A stretch of DNA of 64,000 nt from positions 4,966,978-5,030,977 of the forward strand of contig OZ038438.1 in NCBI GenBank assembly GCA_964036275.1, written 5' to 3'. Below the pieces are notes generated by a model. It was not told the origin of the DNA. It was given only the letters and a program-made list of their open reading frames with translations, and ran no database searches. The position numbers and the translations under genes were made by a program. Positions 34,450-48,400 of the stretch are shown here, piece after piece. The DNA is from Litoditis marina. Its lineage: Eukaryota; Nematoda; Chromadorea; Rhabditida; Rhabditidae. How positions within the stretch are numbered: position 1 is the stretch's first letter; each line of letters begins with the position of its first letter.

Positions 34450-37400
34450 ATGTCCACAGTAACCCGCGGTCTCTTCCCACTATCTATTCTGCTGCTCTTC
34501 CACTCGATACAGGCTTTCGATGTGTTTTGTGGCAATTTGTCCGTCTTCGAGCAGCAACGTTTCGGACGGAATTCCGTCGCTATTTCATCACAGGAAACCA
34601 CGGACCTAAAACAATGTCTGGAAGTTTGCTGCAGTGTGCTCAGTGAGTTACTTGTGTTAATTACGGGACCAAAAACTACATTTTCATAAACGAGAAAACT
34701 GATGTTGGTTCCAGTGGTAATCTTTTCTAACAGGTGTGAACTATTCCATTCTTCAAAACCCCCTTTTCCATTGTTTTTCGAATAAAACGCAGTGAACTAT
34801 GCAAACTAGAACAAATTTCTTCCAAGGTCAACAAAGTTTGCTCAGTTAGACGTTAACCTCAATTTTCAAACGTTATAAAATCTACAACTCTAAACGCTAT
34901 GTACAGTAACAAAACGCGAAGAGAAATTTTGGTATTGTCTCTGGTCAGTGTTAATTTTTCAATTTGGTCTTACATTTTTTGAATAAACTCTAATTGATAA
35001 TTTACAATTAACATTATTGTCCTTTCTTGAATCTTTTCTTGAATTTCTCTGGTCAGTGTTAATTTTTCAATTTGGTCTTACATTTTTTGAAACAAACTCT
35101 AATTGATAATTTACAATTAACATTATTGCCCATGGAATGTCTCCTTTCCTTTCTGAGAGAAAAACACCACCTGATAGGAAACGCTACCGTTTCACGAACT
35201 CTGAAAGATTATGAATATCTGTCGTACTTTTAATTGTTTTTGTTAGATTTCATTTGTTTTCTCTTAAACGCACTCATCTCGAATTGTGACTTTTCAAACT
35301 TCACTTGTAAACTTTGCCGTTTTGGATATTGAGCGAACAATTCAGATTAGCGAACACACTTTTCTACTCTATGATCTGTTCTTGGAATAAAGGTCTCCGA
35401 AAAAAGCGTGTAACTTGATATCAGATGGGTTTTCGGTGAAACAACTTTATCCACAAATGGTCCAGTCATTTGTGACAGAATGCAATAGAATTTTTTGAAA
35501 CCCTACCTGTTTGAAATTCCGCATTTTCATGGCTAAAACTAATGAAAAAGCGCAATTTTTACTGGTCAAATTTTCATCCACATTTTGGCACATAGTTTCT
35601 GTGGCGTTCTAAGTTCCAGTAGTTTCAGTTCAATGGCTATTGAGAAAAGTTTCGGTTACAAAATTGTTACAGTCATGTGATCCGTTTTTGTTGTGTGTTA
35701 CTTTTGGGTTGTCCAGATGATTGACGGCTAATCTGTTTCCAGACTGTCATGGGGTGTCATTTATCGGCATCATATCTGTCCGATCGAATGAGCCTAACTG
35801 TCTGCTAGTCGGCTGCAAGGGCGAATGTGAACTGAACCCCAGGGCCGACTATCAGGACGGAGTCATATCGGTGGTCCTGCACAGAACTCCACAGGCTCAT
35901 TCACAGGTAATCAAAGTAAAAACCCAAACATAGAGAAAACAAAATACGTCAAAATATTAGTAAGAATACACAGTAGCACGTTACGCCTCTACCCCAAACG
36001 TAACCACTAATTTTTAAGCTCTTGTTATGATAATATTAGTACTTCTAGCAGGAACTGTGCAAGATTTGAGATAAAAATGGAAGCGTTTATTACTGTGCAT
36101 ATTTGCTAGTTTTTGCATGAAGACTAATACTCGGGCGCACATACTTGTATGCGATACGGTTCGCTTCTCTTAAAGGTATAATTCGGCTTAAATTTCGCTA
36201 TTTTGCTGATACTGGCGATGCATTTGTTCTCAGAATATGTTTCGATTACGAATAATGAGAAATGACCGGAAATAGTCCATTTTCCGGAAATCGCCGATAT
36301 TTTTCACGATTGCGCATGCTGATTAGGGCGGGCAGGGCAGCGCGCAATATTTGCAATCGTGCGGCAAGGCTCCGCCCACTCGCCATCAGGCAGCCAGATC
36401 AGATTTTTTCAGCAATTATTTATATTTATGCTTCTCAAAGATGTGTTTTGATTTGATTTTGTGATATTTAGTGTGTTATAATTGTTAGATATAGATGTTT
36501 TGTTAGTGTTACGCCTGGCATATTCAGTGATGACCACAAAGTTTCACGTAGTTGGTTTGTTTCTCATAAAAATTCGCATCACATGATGATTAATTATAAC
36601 TTTAACTTCTTGTTCATTATTCAATTTCAGCCTCGAATTTACTCAATTTTTCTAAGCTCTACTTTTTTCGCTTTGATGTCTTTTTTGCTGTTCTCTGACC
36701 TCTATTTTTACAGCATTCGTGATTGCCATCCATTTCGCTCAAAGTGGAGAGTTAGGGAAAGGCTCTCGGACGCACACAAATGGACTGTACTACGTTCAGT
36801 TGGAGGTTAGTTAGTGATCTTCCGCTTGTCTACTTGTTTTTTTATGTGTACCACGCTTGCTTTTCACAAAAAATTGTCACTTAAAATGAAAGGAAAATGA
36901 TTTTTACTGATCCAATTTGATCTATATTACCTTTTTAATGCAAATTCCTTCTTTCTGATCTTGTTGATCACTTTCATATAGAATTGTCGCACTTTAATAA
37001 TGTTTTCCGAAAAGCAACTCGGTTTTATCTGCTCCTCAAAAACAACAAACCATTCTCTACAAAATCAACCTGGTTGCTGGTCAGGTGCATGCAACCCGGT
37101 TTCTCTCTTACTTTTTTTTACCAACTAGTGAGGTGTGATTCTTCAAAACTATAGTTATATTTGCAGAACTAGAACTCCCTATCCGAACAATACCTCTATA
37201 TGAAATCAAATAACTTTCAGAGTACTGATGTGTGGTTAGCCAGGAACTTACCGATAGGCGTCATATTCTGTGCAACATAAGGTATGTTGATTTCACTCAT
37301 AATTAGAACGCTACTCACAGCTGTGGTGATTTCAAAAACCATGAAGTTTCATCTTTTGTTCTTAGCTTTGTTCGAAATTGTCTTCTGTAGACGACGATAA

Positions 37401-39790
37401 ATCATGACTTTCTATTCTTTGGTAAAGGATGCATCGCAAAAAATTACTTTTTGTATCAAAAATAAAACTCAATTTATGTTCACTTCTTCCTCATTCAGAT
37501 TTGGTCCATGAAACGAATGCAAATTTTACACGTAATCTCATTTTCCCTCAATGTTTTCTTCAACTTCATTAGTGAACTTTCAGGGAGAAGTCATGAAGAG
37601 GAAAACCGAAGCGGCAACCATAATTCCATTCAATAGTGTATGTAGCTGTTTCAATAAAGTTGTTTAATAGTCTGCTGTACATCTATTTACAAAATTTTCC
37701 AAGAAACGAGGGAAGAAATATAGAATATAGAGTCATTGATTATACAATGTTCATGTTTCCCAACTGTTACATATCACGAACATGTTTCTTATCAATTGTA
37801 CTAGCAGAAATAACTCCAATTTTCTTTATTTCCTCGATAAAATTCTGTGAAATCAGCTTCATGTTTTCGAGCGGCAAGCGGCGGGTGAGAGAGTGTTGGG
37901 GAGTGAGAGACGCCAGACGGCAGGCGCGGGAGATTCAAACAGGGGGTTATGTAACATATTGGATACGGTATTTTTTATAGTTTCAACCCTATTCTTCTGT
38001 GTTTTTTTGCTTTCAATATCTTCACGACCCTAATGCGCATCTTTTTTTGAAAATTTAATTCAGGTAGGTGCATTGTGTACATCTCCTGGTTTAAACCTAA
38101 TTATTCCTTTAACATACCATTCTCATTAAAAAAATCACGGTTCGAGTTTTTGTTTAAAAGAGAGGGATGGAGAATCAAAACAGCTGCAGCACCGATAACA
38201 CCTAATAGCCGTATTTACGGTGTTACACGAAATGACAAATATAATTGCGGTCTTTCTATCGTTTCGCATTTAATACCAACTGTTTTCGTGGTTTTTGTCG
38301 AGAAAGAGAATGTAGTTGGCATGACACTTGATTTAAACTCAACGAAGCGTTCGATTGAGAGGATTTGACATAAGCAATCGTGCACATTTCAGAGCAGCTT
38401 TTCGAATTCTCATGAGCTTCACAATTGATGTGACTGTGAATTTAACTGGCAGTACATAGTCGTTTCTTCCAGGCGTAACCGTTTACAGCAACTCACACAG
38501 ATTCAAACCTTTGTTCACCAATCACATCGATTTCGCTGTACACCGAAATTTGGCATCGTACCGGAAAAACTTCACCAACATTTTAGAGGGCACGCGCGTG
38601 GAACAGACTATACCCTATAATTGTTATCCTATTGTGTTTGTTATGACAGCTGCGATCAAGTTGCGGGTTAATAAAAGCCAAGCTGCTATGGCAACCTGTA
38701 CCAATTGGCCGCTTGTTGTTCCAGGCCACCAATTTTGGGCCTATTGGGTAGTCAATCCTCACATTTCGCCAATAAAAACATACCCTCTCTAAGAGTTAGG
38801 TGGACGAAATAATGTTTTCTTGGCCCAAGTTGCCTAGAAGCTGTACAAAACCACTTCTGCTAAATTACTGAAAAAAACACTTGATGATAATTTCAAACCT
38901 ATTTCAAGTTCTACGATAGGTATCAACATCGCACCTTGTTTCAATTAATCGTAATATTGTTTATAGCAGCAGGGCGATATTTGATATCCCCTATTTTCAC
39001 TCGGCCGTGTAGCCAAATTGAGCGAATACATGCATATTTAATGAGAACTGATATCATTATGAAGCTGTTTACATACTATACTAAAGATGAATGAACCAAA
39101 TGGAGTACAGGGGTATACAATAAAGAGAATATTGTATGGACATATCGGGAAGAGGAATAAAAGTTCAGAAAGAAACCTCTACTCAATTGTTGTAGACAGA
39201 ATAGAGGTATTTATATCACAAAAAATGTGTAACCAAGCTTTGTGTATACTGAACTAGTTGTTGACACAGGAAAAGTCGGATTGAAACTGTACATGTCGTT
39301 TTCAACTACTGTATCCGTAGTTTGTTGCCGCTGCACTTTTCTCTTTCGTGTATCTAGATCAAACTACAACTCATTTGTCACCACCCTGTAAATACCAATT
39401 ATGTAACGATTATGTTAAGACCACCGTTATCTTGTGAAGGTTGATAGAAAGATAAGTCCTTTTTGCGAATTTTTTCAATAGTTTTGTTTTCAGAACATGT
39501 CCTCTGACGCGGATGTCGTGAACAGCACTTGGACGTCGGGCGATTCGCCGTCCAGCGTCGGCTACATGTCGCCCCCGTCAACCACCACCTCGCTGGTATC
39601 GGAGGCGCAGGCGCTCGCGCCAGTCTGGGCAGTCGGACTGGCAATTGTGATAGCCGTCGTGTGTGTCGGTCTCAATCTCTCTCTACTTTCTGCCTATATC
39701 TGCTACCGTAGGAAACAATCTCGGAAACAAACTGCACAGATCTCCACCATAAAAGGACCCACGCTACACGCGTACAACCATGGTCTTTGA
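34450..39790 (+). CDS. MANSC-like type I membrane protein
   Basis: Three phase-matched exons: 34450-34642, 35743-35906 and 39494-39790 (stop), 217 aa. Seen: signal peptide MSTVTRGLFPLSILLLFHSI; a Cys-rich ectodomain with TDLKQCLEVCCSV, NCHGVSFIGI and CLLVGCKGEC, the Cys spacing of MANSC/PAN-like modules; a Ser/Thr-rich stalk (GDSPSSVGYMSPPSTTTS); one membrane segment AVGLAIVIAVVCVGLNLSLL; and a basic tail YRRKQSRKQ. Likely a cell-surface protein; partner unknown. Intron 2 is 3.6 kb and contains two open stretches that might be extra exons (36714-36805 and from 38473), but both need a phase-1 entry while exon 2 ends in phase 0. The start follows the nuclear receptor stop by 178 bases. Confidence 0.65.
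34935..35128. repeat. 83-base direct repeat pair
   Basis: About 34935-35017 and 35046-35128 are nearly identical (TCTCTGGTCAGTGTTAATTT through CAATTAACATTATTG), separated by about 28 bases. In intron 1 of the MANSC-like gene. Confidence 0.9.
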
Positions 39791-41269
39791 GAGAAATGCC
39801 ATCAGTTTTGCTCAATGTTTTCACATGTGACCTCAATTTAGAGTTTTATTTCCCAACAGAAAGTCTGAAAATTAGTTTTAAAGGCGGTAGTTTGACGAAT
39901 TGAAAAGTGAGCTGATTGGGAATAGAGAGAGACATCAGAACAACAAAACAATGAAAAGGGCCGCCGTTTTTCTCCCACTCTTTTAGTCCAACAAGACCTG
40001 CTATCAGTTGCGAAAGTTGGTGGAGTGGTTTGCGTAACCGAATCTCATCAGTAGTTCTCACTGGGTTTCTCATTGTTGTGTGGAGCAGAGCATGTTTTCT
40101 TGTTTACAACAGGGTATTTGACTAGGGGAGCGGCTACTGTTTGCTGTGTTCGGGTGAACAAGGCTTTCCACTTCACAGCTAGACCCTTATGAATGCATCC
40201 AACCGCAAATCTTGCTCCCCAAAATCTAAATCCAAATCCGAAGTGAAATCACTCACCCATCAACATAGGACTAGTAATGCGGGAACAGAAATGTAGGATG
40301 TGGCTGTGTTTGTTAAAGAAGACCGGAGCCTGGTTTCAAAAGCTTGAGGTTTAATTTGGAGCGAAATTTATCTCAATAGCTGGCAATGTCGTACTCGAGT
40401 CTGATTCGAATTAATTCTTGTCATGTCCCCTTTCCCGCAATGCTCACCTCGAAATGTTCGTTGAAATGAGTTTTTACTAGTGGAAATTCCCCCATTCCTG
40501 TAGAAGACCATAAATTTAGCGCGCATACTATCACATTCCTACGGGTATCTGTTTAATTTCTCTCCTATCTCAATTGTTTATGATATACAAAGCTTGCCCT
40601 GTGATAAGATGATTTCGTGATGAGATTCAATAAATATGTTTCTAATGTGTTGAATGTGTTCGAGAAATGTAGCTGGAGACCAGGTCACCGATTATACAAA
40701 AAGAAGCCATTAGCATGCGCTATAATGACAGCATAATCGCCATAAATGAACATGCTTTGAGACGTATTGTCTTGCAAAACAACTTGAAAGTGCGCTCATG
40801 AACAGGCCTAGTTGTACGTTTCCGTATTATCTGTTCAAACGGGTATTCGACTTTTTCCGATGTATGCCTTCAAACTCTCGCAGGACTGACGGTTTGTTTC
40901 CAAACAAAAAACAGCCCTAAATACTTGTAGACAACCAAGATCTTCGTAATACACAAGTTTATCTTCTTATGAGCTTGAACTGAAAGTTACGATGAGCTGC
41001 CGCGTATCCACACACTCTTCAGTCATTCTTTCGAAAACGTTCTCAGCTAGTGAATGTAGGTGGCAAAAAGCATGAGAGGGATTGCATCTATGACAGTGTT
41101 TATTCGGAAGCCCGAGAAAGGACTCAACCACTTCCCATATTTGTTTTCATAAGGGCAGAGTGCACAAATTGTTTGTTCAATTCGTTTTCTGGAGATGCGG
41201 GCACTAGAGAGAAAATTTCGACGATTCCAGACATGACCAGCATGTAGTCATCCAGAGACAATGCTACTT

Positions 41270-41365
41270 ATACTGGAAATAAATTGAATAGTCACGTGAA
41301 GTTAGCAATCTAATGAGGCGTCACGCCGTTGCACGTTTCTCAGTTCTGCTGTACATACCATGTTT
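41270..41365. mobile_element. MITE family B, 3'-truncated copy
   Basis: ATACTGGAAATAAATTGAAT then AGTCACGTGAAGTTAGCAAT and GTTGCACGTTTCTCAGTTCT; the right terminus is missing. Between the MANSC-like and PGL-like genes. Confidence 0.65.
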
Positions 41366-42124
41366 GGCGGCTACACATCTCTGAAAAACCGCTGCAACTT
41401 AAAATACCGGACTCGCCAATTTTTCAACTTAAAATACCGGAGTCAGCCAAATGTCGCCTGTACTATTTGAAATTCATAAGGAGATGCAGGCTAATTCGAC
41501 ACCAGTATTTAAGCCTGTATCTTATCCGGTATTTTAAGCTGCCAGCGTTTTCACAGATGCAACCAGGTTCCGTTAAACCAAAACAAACAATCAAGATGTT
41601 TCTACTTGTTTGGGTTACATGTGAAAACCGTCGAGAATCCGTGAGTCAAACGGAAAATTGACTTAGCGAGGAAAGTTCAGTTTGATGTAGCTACATGAAT
41701 CGTCTACTACTACTACTACTACGTAACGTTCAGACAGATTCATAAACTGACTCAAATTCGATTTCGCGCTTGATTAGGCTGGTTGACGCATACTCGGTGT
41801 TGGCTCCGTAAGCGTGTTAGCGTGAGCTCGTTCGTGCGCACGTGCAAATGTGTAAATTGAATATTTTGAACGTTCATGAAGTGTATTAGTATAAAAAACG
41901 AATGTAAAGAGAGAGTAGATTAGTTTTTGAGATGAAGCTGCATGGAAAATAGAAAAGGAGTTCAATAACTCGAGAGAAAAATGAAAAATCTAATCTCGCA
42001 ATTTTCACGGGTCAAAAACATTTGGTGTTCTACTGAAAAATATCTTGCAGCAAACACACATTAGATGAAACTTCCGAATATGACAGTTGCTCACCACTGA
42101 TTCAAAACTGTTAACAGAACAAAG

Positions 42125-42252
42125 TATACTAGAAGTAAATTGAATTTGTCATTTCAATGTGCACTTTGTTCTTTGTAATTTCACGTTTTCGAGTTCTGCT
42201 GTGTTTATCATGTTTCACGTGACTGTGCGATTGACTTACTGACAGCACAGCT
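42125..42252. mobile_element. MITE family B copy upstream of the PGL-like gene
   Basis: TATACTAGAAGTAAATTGAA at the left and GTTTCACGTGACTGTGCGAT near the right, with GTGCACTTTG inside. It ends about 190 bases before the PGL-like start codon. Confidence 0.7.
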
Positions 42253-42438
42253 GATTTTTATTTCAGATACGTTTTTAGTGTAATACCATAATGTATGGTG
42301 GTTTTCAGCCTGTTGATGCCAATATGGTAGATTTAGCCTTTTATTTTGGCAATCTGCGGAAATTTCAAATTTTCATGGATAAATTATTACTAATTTCGTT
42401 GTCTATTACAGGTTTGTGCTTCAAATTAGGTGAGAGTC

Positions 42439-45400
42439 ATGCCGCCCAAGCGGAGTTCCTATGGAGCGCTCACGAAACGTCAGTTTTCACTGCTAGTCCT
42501 TCATTTATGAATTCATTTGTGTACCGTTCCAGGTACTTATTATGTGATCTATAAGTACCTGGAACGGCACCTTCTAAGTTTTATTCTACAGAACAATATA
42601 ATCGAGCGTTCACTTTAACAGAACCAAAGGCAATTCGACTTACGTACTCTCGTTCGAGGCCTGTATGTCGATAAAATTCGTATGATTTGGATTTGAAAAA
42701 TAAAGTTTGAAAAACATTGCGTTTATCTGGTTCTGTATTGCAGACCAATGGAAGGACCGTTCGTATCGTATGTATGGCACGGAAAAGGTGTATCTCTTCC
42801 CGAATATTTATGACAATTGGAAAGACAATGAGAGCGACCTCTTCAGCTGTCTACTCGCTGAAATTGAGAAAGAGGTATGCAGACATTGCACATTATGAGT
42901 AGCATTCCGTTCATTACTTAGCACCGGCGGCAGCGTTCGTAATTCGTAAACCGGACGATCCTTAATTTATTCAATATTTTAGGTACTTATGGTACTGTCA
43001 TAGTATTTTTGGGTTTGGTACCCTCTTGCTCTAACGTTCATATTACGACCTCGTTAATATTTAATTGCAAGCGTGTGTTACGATACAGCTATGAAAGAAT
43101 TGTACAAATGTGGACTAGCCGGTAAATTAAACCCTGTTAGCCTTGATCTTGGGTCCGTTTCCCGCACTCTTTCAAACCTTTTGAATGTAATTTATTGCTT
43201 TCAGGTCGAGGTGAAACACATCGAAAAACTTCAAAGTTACATCTCGCTGCAGCTAGTCGAGTTGGATTGCGTGAACAAGTACATGTTCGCCAATGGCACA
43301 CGTCCATCTCCAGATGAAATTCGTGGGTTTGGTGGTTGTATTGTTTGAATGTAACCCTAATTACTATTGTCCATGAGCTCGCAGTCACCCACTTGGCTGA
43401 GTAGCGATAAAATTCCGAAAATGGCTTCGCTTATGAGTGAGACCTGGGAAAATTGAATCTTTCTAACTCGAAGATTCGGAAATTTTGGTATTTGAATCGA
43501 AGAAAGGGTCTTTTTCTGAGAAAGTGACATATTACTGGTGTGTGTCAAGTATGGATAAACTAGGCGAGTGCCAGTGTAATTGATACGACTGTTACTGTAC
43601 GTAGTGCGTAAAGTCTGGGTAGAATAGGCGAGTGCCAGTGTACTTGATGCGACTGTACGTAATCTCCGAAATAGGTATGAGATTTGGATAAAGGCCAAAT
43701 TACTCATTCTCATCCTCAGTGTAATGGTTTTTTGTGGCCAGGAGCAAAAGCTAGTACGATTCAGCCCTAGTTTACAACACCGAGTGGCAAAAATCGTACA
43801 ACTTGATCACACCGGACGAAATGACATTTTCCTGATAGAAAAAGTGGAATTTTTCAGTCGATTTATACGAGAAAGCAGCCTATGAAGATGATCAGCTCGG
43901 TTATGCCTTCGTGGACAAGTGTCTTGTTCTCGGCCAAGTTAAACGGGCGCAGAGTTTCACAACTGGACATGCGATGGATCACAGTCTTCTACAAGCTTCT
44001 AAGGCGTACGCCCAGGCCTGTGAGTGCATTTTCGCTATCATACCTTCCTTTTCATTTAATCTCTGAACGTCTACGATTTTACCACTGCTCTTGAAGGAAC
44101 ATTCTCATATGTGTTTGGTTTGGAGAACAACGGAGGTATAGGAAAACACGGGTCCCCTCTTAGGACAGACTGATATGTTAAGTTCCAATTGACCATCAAT
44201 GTTTATTCTATTCTTTTACAGTTAACGGGGAGCCTGAACACAGCGCTCTTGGGCAGCATAGAAGCGAAGTTTGGCTGTCGTGTTGGTATGAAACGAGAGG
44301 GAAGTCAAAAGAAGAAGCAGAGAGTCTGCTATCAGCAGCCAGGCTCACCGCCAGTTTGGCTCGTTTAGCTGAAAAGAGTCTACCTGACTCTGAGCATGTG
44401 GGAACCCTGCTCGAAATGTTCCACAATGGAAGTGCCTGGTATGTTTCATACACTAGCTGAGTTTTGTGAGCCGCTCTCGGTGTATTTTGTCGAGATCCCA
44501 TGTTTTGAGTCCCGATGTTTGATATCTCCAAACTTTGTGACCCGATTTTTCAACAGAAAAAAACTTTTGAGCGCTGGGAAAGTTAAAAGCAGTTAGTTTC
44601 GTTGTTAGTTTCGTTGCAAAAATACCGTGTCGTATAGAGACTGAAAATAGTAATCGCGATGGGGGACAGGTAGCCGTAGATTCTGCAACAATTATTTGCC
44701 ATCATTTTTTGTAGGGATGCATGCGTACTTCTACTCGCTTTGTACCCAGCTGACCCAACCACCATTCAATTCAAGGAAGCCATGTTGGACAGGTTTAACT
44801 CATCATATATGACCATAATGAGGTATGTTTGATGTTCCTCTCTCATTTTTATAATCATATTGATATTCTATTGATTCGTCGGAAATTTCTCGATGATGGT
44901 CAGCTCAAGCTGTACCTAAACACAATATTAAATTCGATCATATACCACATTGACTACATGCTTTTTATTCGTTTTGTGAATGTATGTTTTATAGACTATT
45001 TTCTATTCGTGTTTTTTCCAGGGAGATACATGTCCTCTGGCGCAGCAAGAGTGATCGTTTGTGGAAAGCTGCCTATTTGCATGTTGTTGATCCGGTATGT
45101 TTTCACATGGCATTCAAGTTGATTCATGTTATGACAAATTGTTGTACAAAAAATCCGGTATACGGTGTATTTATCGGGTGTTTTCAAGGTATTTGGATCA
45201 CACCGCGCGAAGGGGCGATATCATGTTGAATAGCAGTAGCACGGTGGAGGATTGGGAGATGGCTTTCATTAAGTTTTTTTTTTCAAATCGGTCATCAGTG
45301 GTGACTGATTAGTTATTCGAATCAATGATGTATTCAGTTGATCGCCTATCGTCTTCTGAAGATCGACATGAAGAGGAGCGAAACAGCCATGCTGTCATTG

Positions 45401-48400
45401 GAGCACAAGCTGGTTAGCCCTTTTTTCGTGTTTCTTCATCAACCGTACTATCGTTCCCTGCTTCGGGCCTATTTTATTTGCGTAGTAACAAGTTTTCTGT
45501 AAGATACAGCTTTCTCGAAGCGTGGAATAAAGTTCAAGACACATGCTCGCTCAAATGATGTTTTCACGTAATTTGTATGCTGAAAAAGCCGTGAAATAAA
45601 ATGTTCCGTTCTCGCAAAAGCGAGACCGTTCGAAGGTAAGATTGAATCTATTTCTGCGGTCCTTTCGGTTTTCTGTGTATCCTCAACCCAATTTCAGAAG
45701 AATCGCGACGAGTTCTCGAAATTGTTGCGGAACATTCTTGTGAGAACGTTGGTGGTTGGCGAGAGCAGACTGGCACGGGACATGGCAACGGACGCGATGC
45801 AGTTCATTGAGGCGTTGGGAGGAATCAACATGATGAGCGACTTCTTTCCCACCATACAGAAAATGTGCTTTCCAGTCAGTGAATTCTATTATTTGGTTAA
45901 TAGTGTTATTTTCATGTTTGGCTCGTTAATTGCAATAAGGGGCTAAGTTCCTATGATCTTTTTTTACAGCAATGTTATCAGCCTCGTCACCTCGTGTGAG
46001 TTCATTAATACAAATACCTGATCTCACATTATCTAATGAAAGGTAAAGGGTGAAGATAGCTGTGTGTAAGCTTTACTACCAGTTGTTGGCGTACCACATA
46101 GAAATACCGAGGTATTGAGTTGAACCCGAGATATGTGATGCGAAACCGGAAAGCTAATCAATAGCTCACTCTGACCATTTCAGAAAGTGGTTCATCTTTT
46201 GTCCGATGTTGTTGAACTCGTCTTTCAGCAGCGCACTAAAGGTAATGAAATATGAAAATACTAATAATAATAATAGTTCATTCGAGGCTTTTATTTGCGA
46301 ACTTTCACAATTTTTTCCGTTTTCCGTATCACTTCTTCACTGAAAAAAAAAACCTGATATCGATTAGAAGATGAACCAGCACTGTGGAAAACACAATTAA
46401 AAGAGTTGTACCTCTTTCTTGCTCGTCTTGTAAAAGCTGTTTTTCGTGTTCTCTGCTGAACCTTTCGTCTACCTCGGTTCGTATGTACTTTATCCGTTGC
46501 AGATACGATAATCACTCTGCGAACTGAATGGGAAGGATCTGGAGTGTCTTTGGGTGAATTATACGCTCGCGCTGCAAAGGACATTCTTTCCAACTTCTAT
46601 ACCCTTTTGGTGGCTCAGCAGAGCAAATCTCGCAGATCACAGGTGTGCACTTTCGTATTTCACCTTTGCTCCTTTGAGCTGTCAGCTTATGAATGTGGCT
46701 TATCTCATTACTCTTGCGTTTGTAAATTCACCAGGGTAAAAATGAATCATTAATCCATTATAATAAGTTTTCTCCTTATTTTGTTATAAACTGGACGCAT
46801 ATCCAACTTTCATGATCTGTATTCTGTGCAGATTGAAGGCGATGGTGGTCAGCTAGATGACTACAACATCCGTCTTTTTACTGGTTTCAACCTATCTATG
46901 GTTTAGATGGTGTTGTTCGCGATTCGTTTGACGTCTGTATTGTGTATGGATGCCCAGCTCGATTTCGAAAGTCTCTGCGGTCCCGGAGGCTCCTTTGAGC
47001 TGACAGCTTATGAATGTGGCTTATCGGTCGAGAAAAGTATCCGCCTACTCGCTCGCCTGACAAAAGGTATGATTTGACAGTCGTTCCTAACTAAACATCA
47101 CTGATAAAATTCTCCCGGCGACTCATTGTTGAGTTTGCTCAACTTCGAACATTTCTTCGCAGTCGCTGCTCAAATTTATGTGCACATTTGGCATAGGTAG
47201 TCCTTAATATTCTTGTCTTCTCGGCGTCTCGTAGCTGTTGAGTTTCTTGCTCTATGGACGGTTAACGGTTTACTACCTGTACTGTTTTTCAGGTGAAATC
47301 ACTCAACAAGACCTGGATGACGCATTGGAATTCAATAGCGAAGGTAAGCCTGAAAAGGAAACACGGTAAATTGCGGCGTTGATTCACAGTAAGGCGTGAA
47401 GTGCATATTTGTTAGTAGGTAAAATATATTTTCCCCACATCCTGGGTCTGCGAGTACCTATTCCTCTCTAAAACGTAAATTTCTTACGATTTCTCTATTT
47501 GCTTTAAATTCCGTGTATGAATGCGATCTAATTTTTGTAACATCTGGTTTCACGAATGTGTTACGATGGGACCTGGCGACAAGTTGTTCTAGCGTGTAAC
47601 CTGTTTTCTGTGTTTTTCGCAACCGGTTGTCAACATCCAATGGTGTGTTCTGAAGTCCACCCAGCGATCCAACTGTTTCAATTGTTCAGCCCGAAACATC
47701 TCAGCTCACACTGCTTTGGTAGAATACAAACGCATCATGTTTTCTGTTCAGATAATGCAGCCGTAATCAGTAAATGGAAATATGGTGATGATGTGATGGC
47801 TCAGCTGCAAGAAGCTCAAACGCGTATCCGTGCCCAACTCAGGACAAATCCTTCTTGTAAGCCTAGCTTTTCTGTATTTGTGCATATTTTGCTTTTTGTA
47901 TTGAAAGTTGTGAGTTTTATTCTCTGAGAATAGGGGTCGCGAGGGTACTCATAATTTTCTTGGAAACAGTAGGTTAGGTAACTTATCGAAAAAATAGAAG
48001 TTCGTTCTGAATGGGATGGGGTGATTAACTGTTATTCAGATACCGTCGACAGTGTATGCTTCTGTCTTTTGGTGTTAGCAAATTTCGTTCCTTAGGTGAA
48101 GTATCTGAATCGGAACAGGAGTCTTCTGTCCTCCATCAATCGGAATCAGTTCAATACGAACTGGGAGTACTCAAGCAGCAATCCGCTATGCTACCTCAAG
48201 ATTTGAATGGTGAGTTATTTATCTTCAACTATGAGTGGATATATGCTGTCATTTATTTCTTAGTTCGAGCTACAAGTCAAGAAGTCGGCTGGTTTTTTGT
48301 AGGAAAAACTGGTCAGAAGGTCGTTTACACTCTAGTCTTGTACAAAGAAAAACAAAGACACTCGTTTGTGTAAGTATCATTTGTCCATCGAAAACGTCAA

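Larger units (their letters stand above)
39791..42438. other. 3' UTR and intergenic region before the PGL-like gene
   Basis: A candidate AATAAA at 40629-40634 could end the MANSC-like transcript. The rest has no credible exon; it contains MITE family B copies at 41270-41365 and 42125-42252. TTACAG at about 42406-42411 and TTAG before 42430 are possible acceptors or trans-splice sites for the downstream gene. Confidence 0.5.

Noticed and set aside
38511..38792. Free-standing 93-residue gene
   Set aside because: No family match and no supported start context; kept only as a possible orphan exon.
46832..46904. An extra PGL-like exon (IEGDGGQLDDYNIRLFTG)
   Set aside because: It would need a 23-base intron or end at TAG; skipping it keeps the frame from 46642 to 46907.
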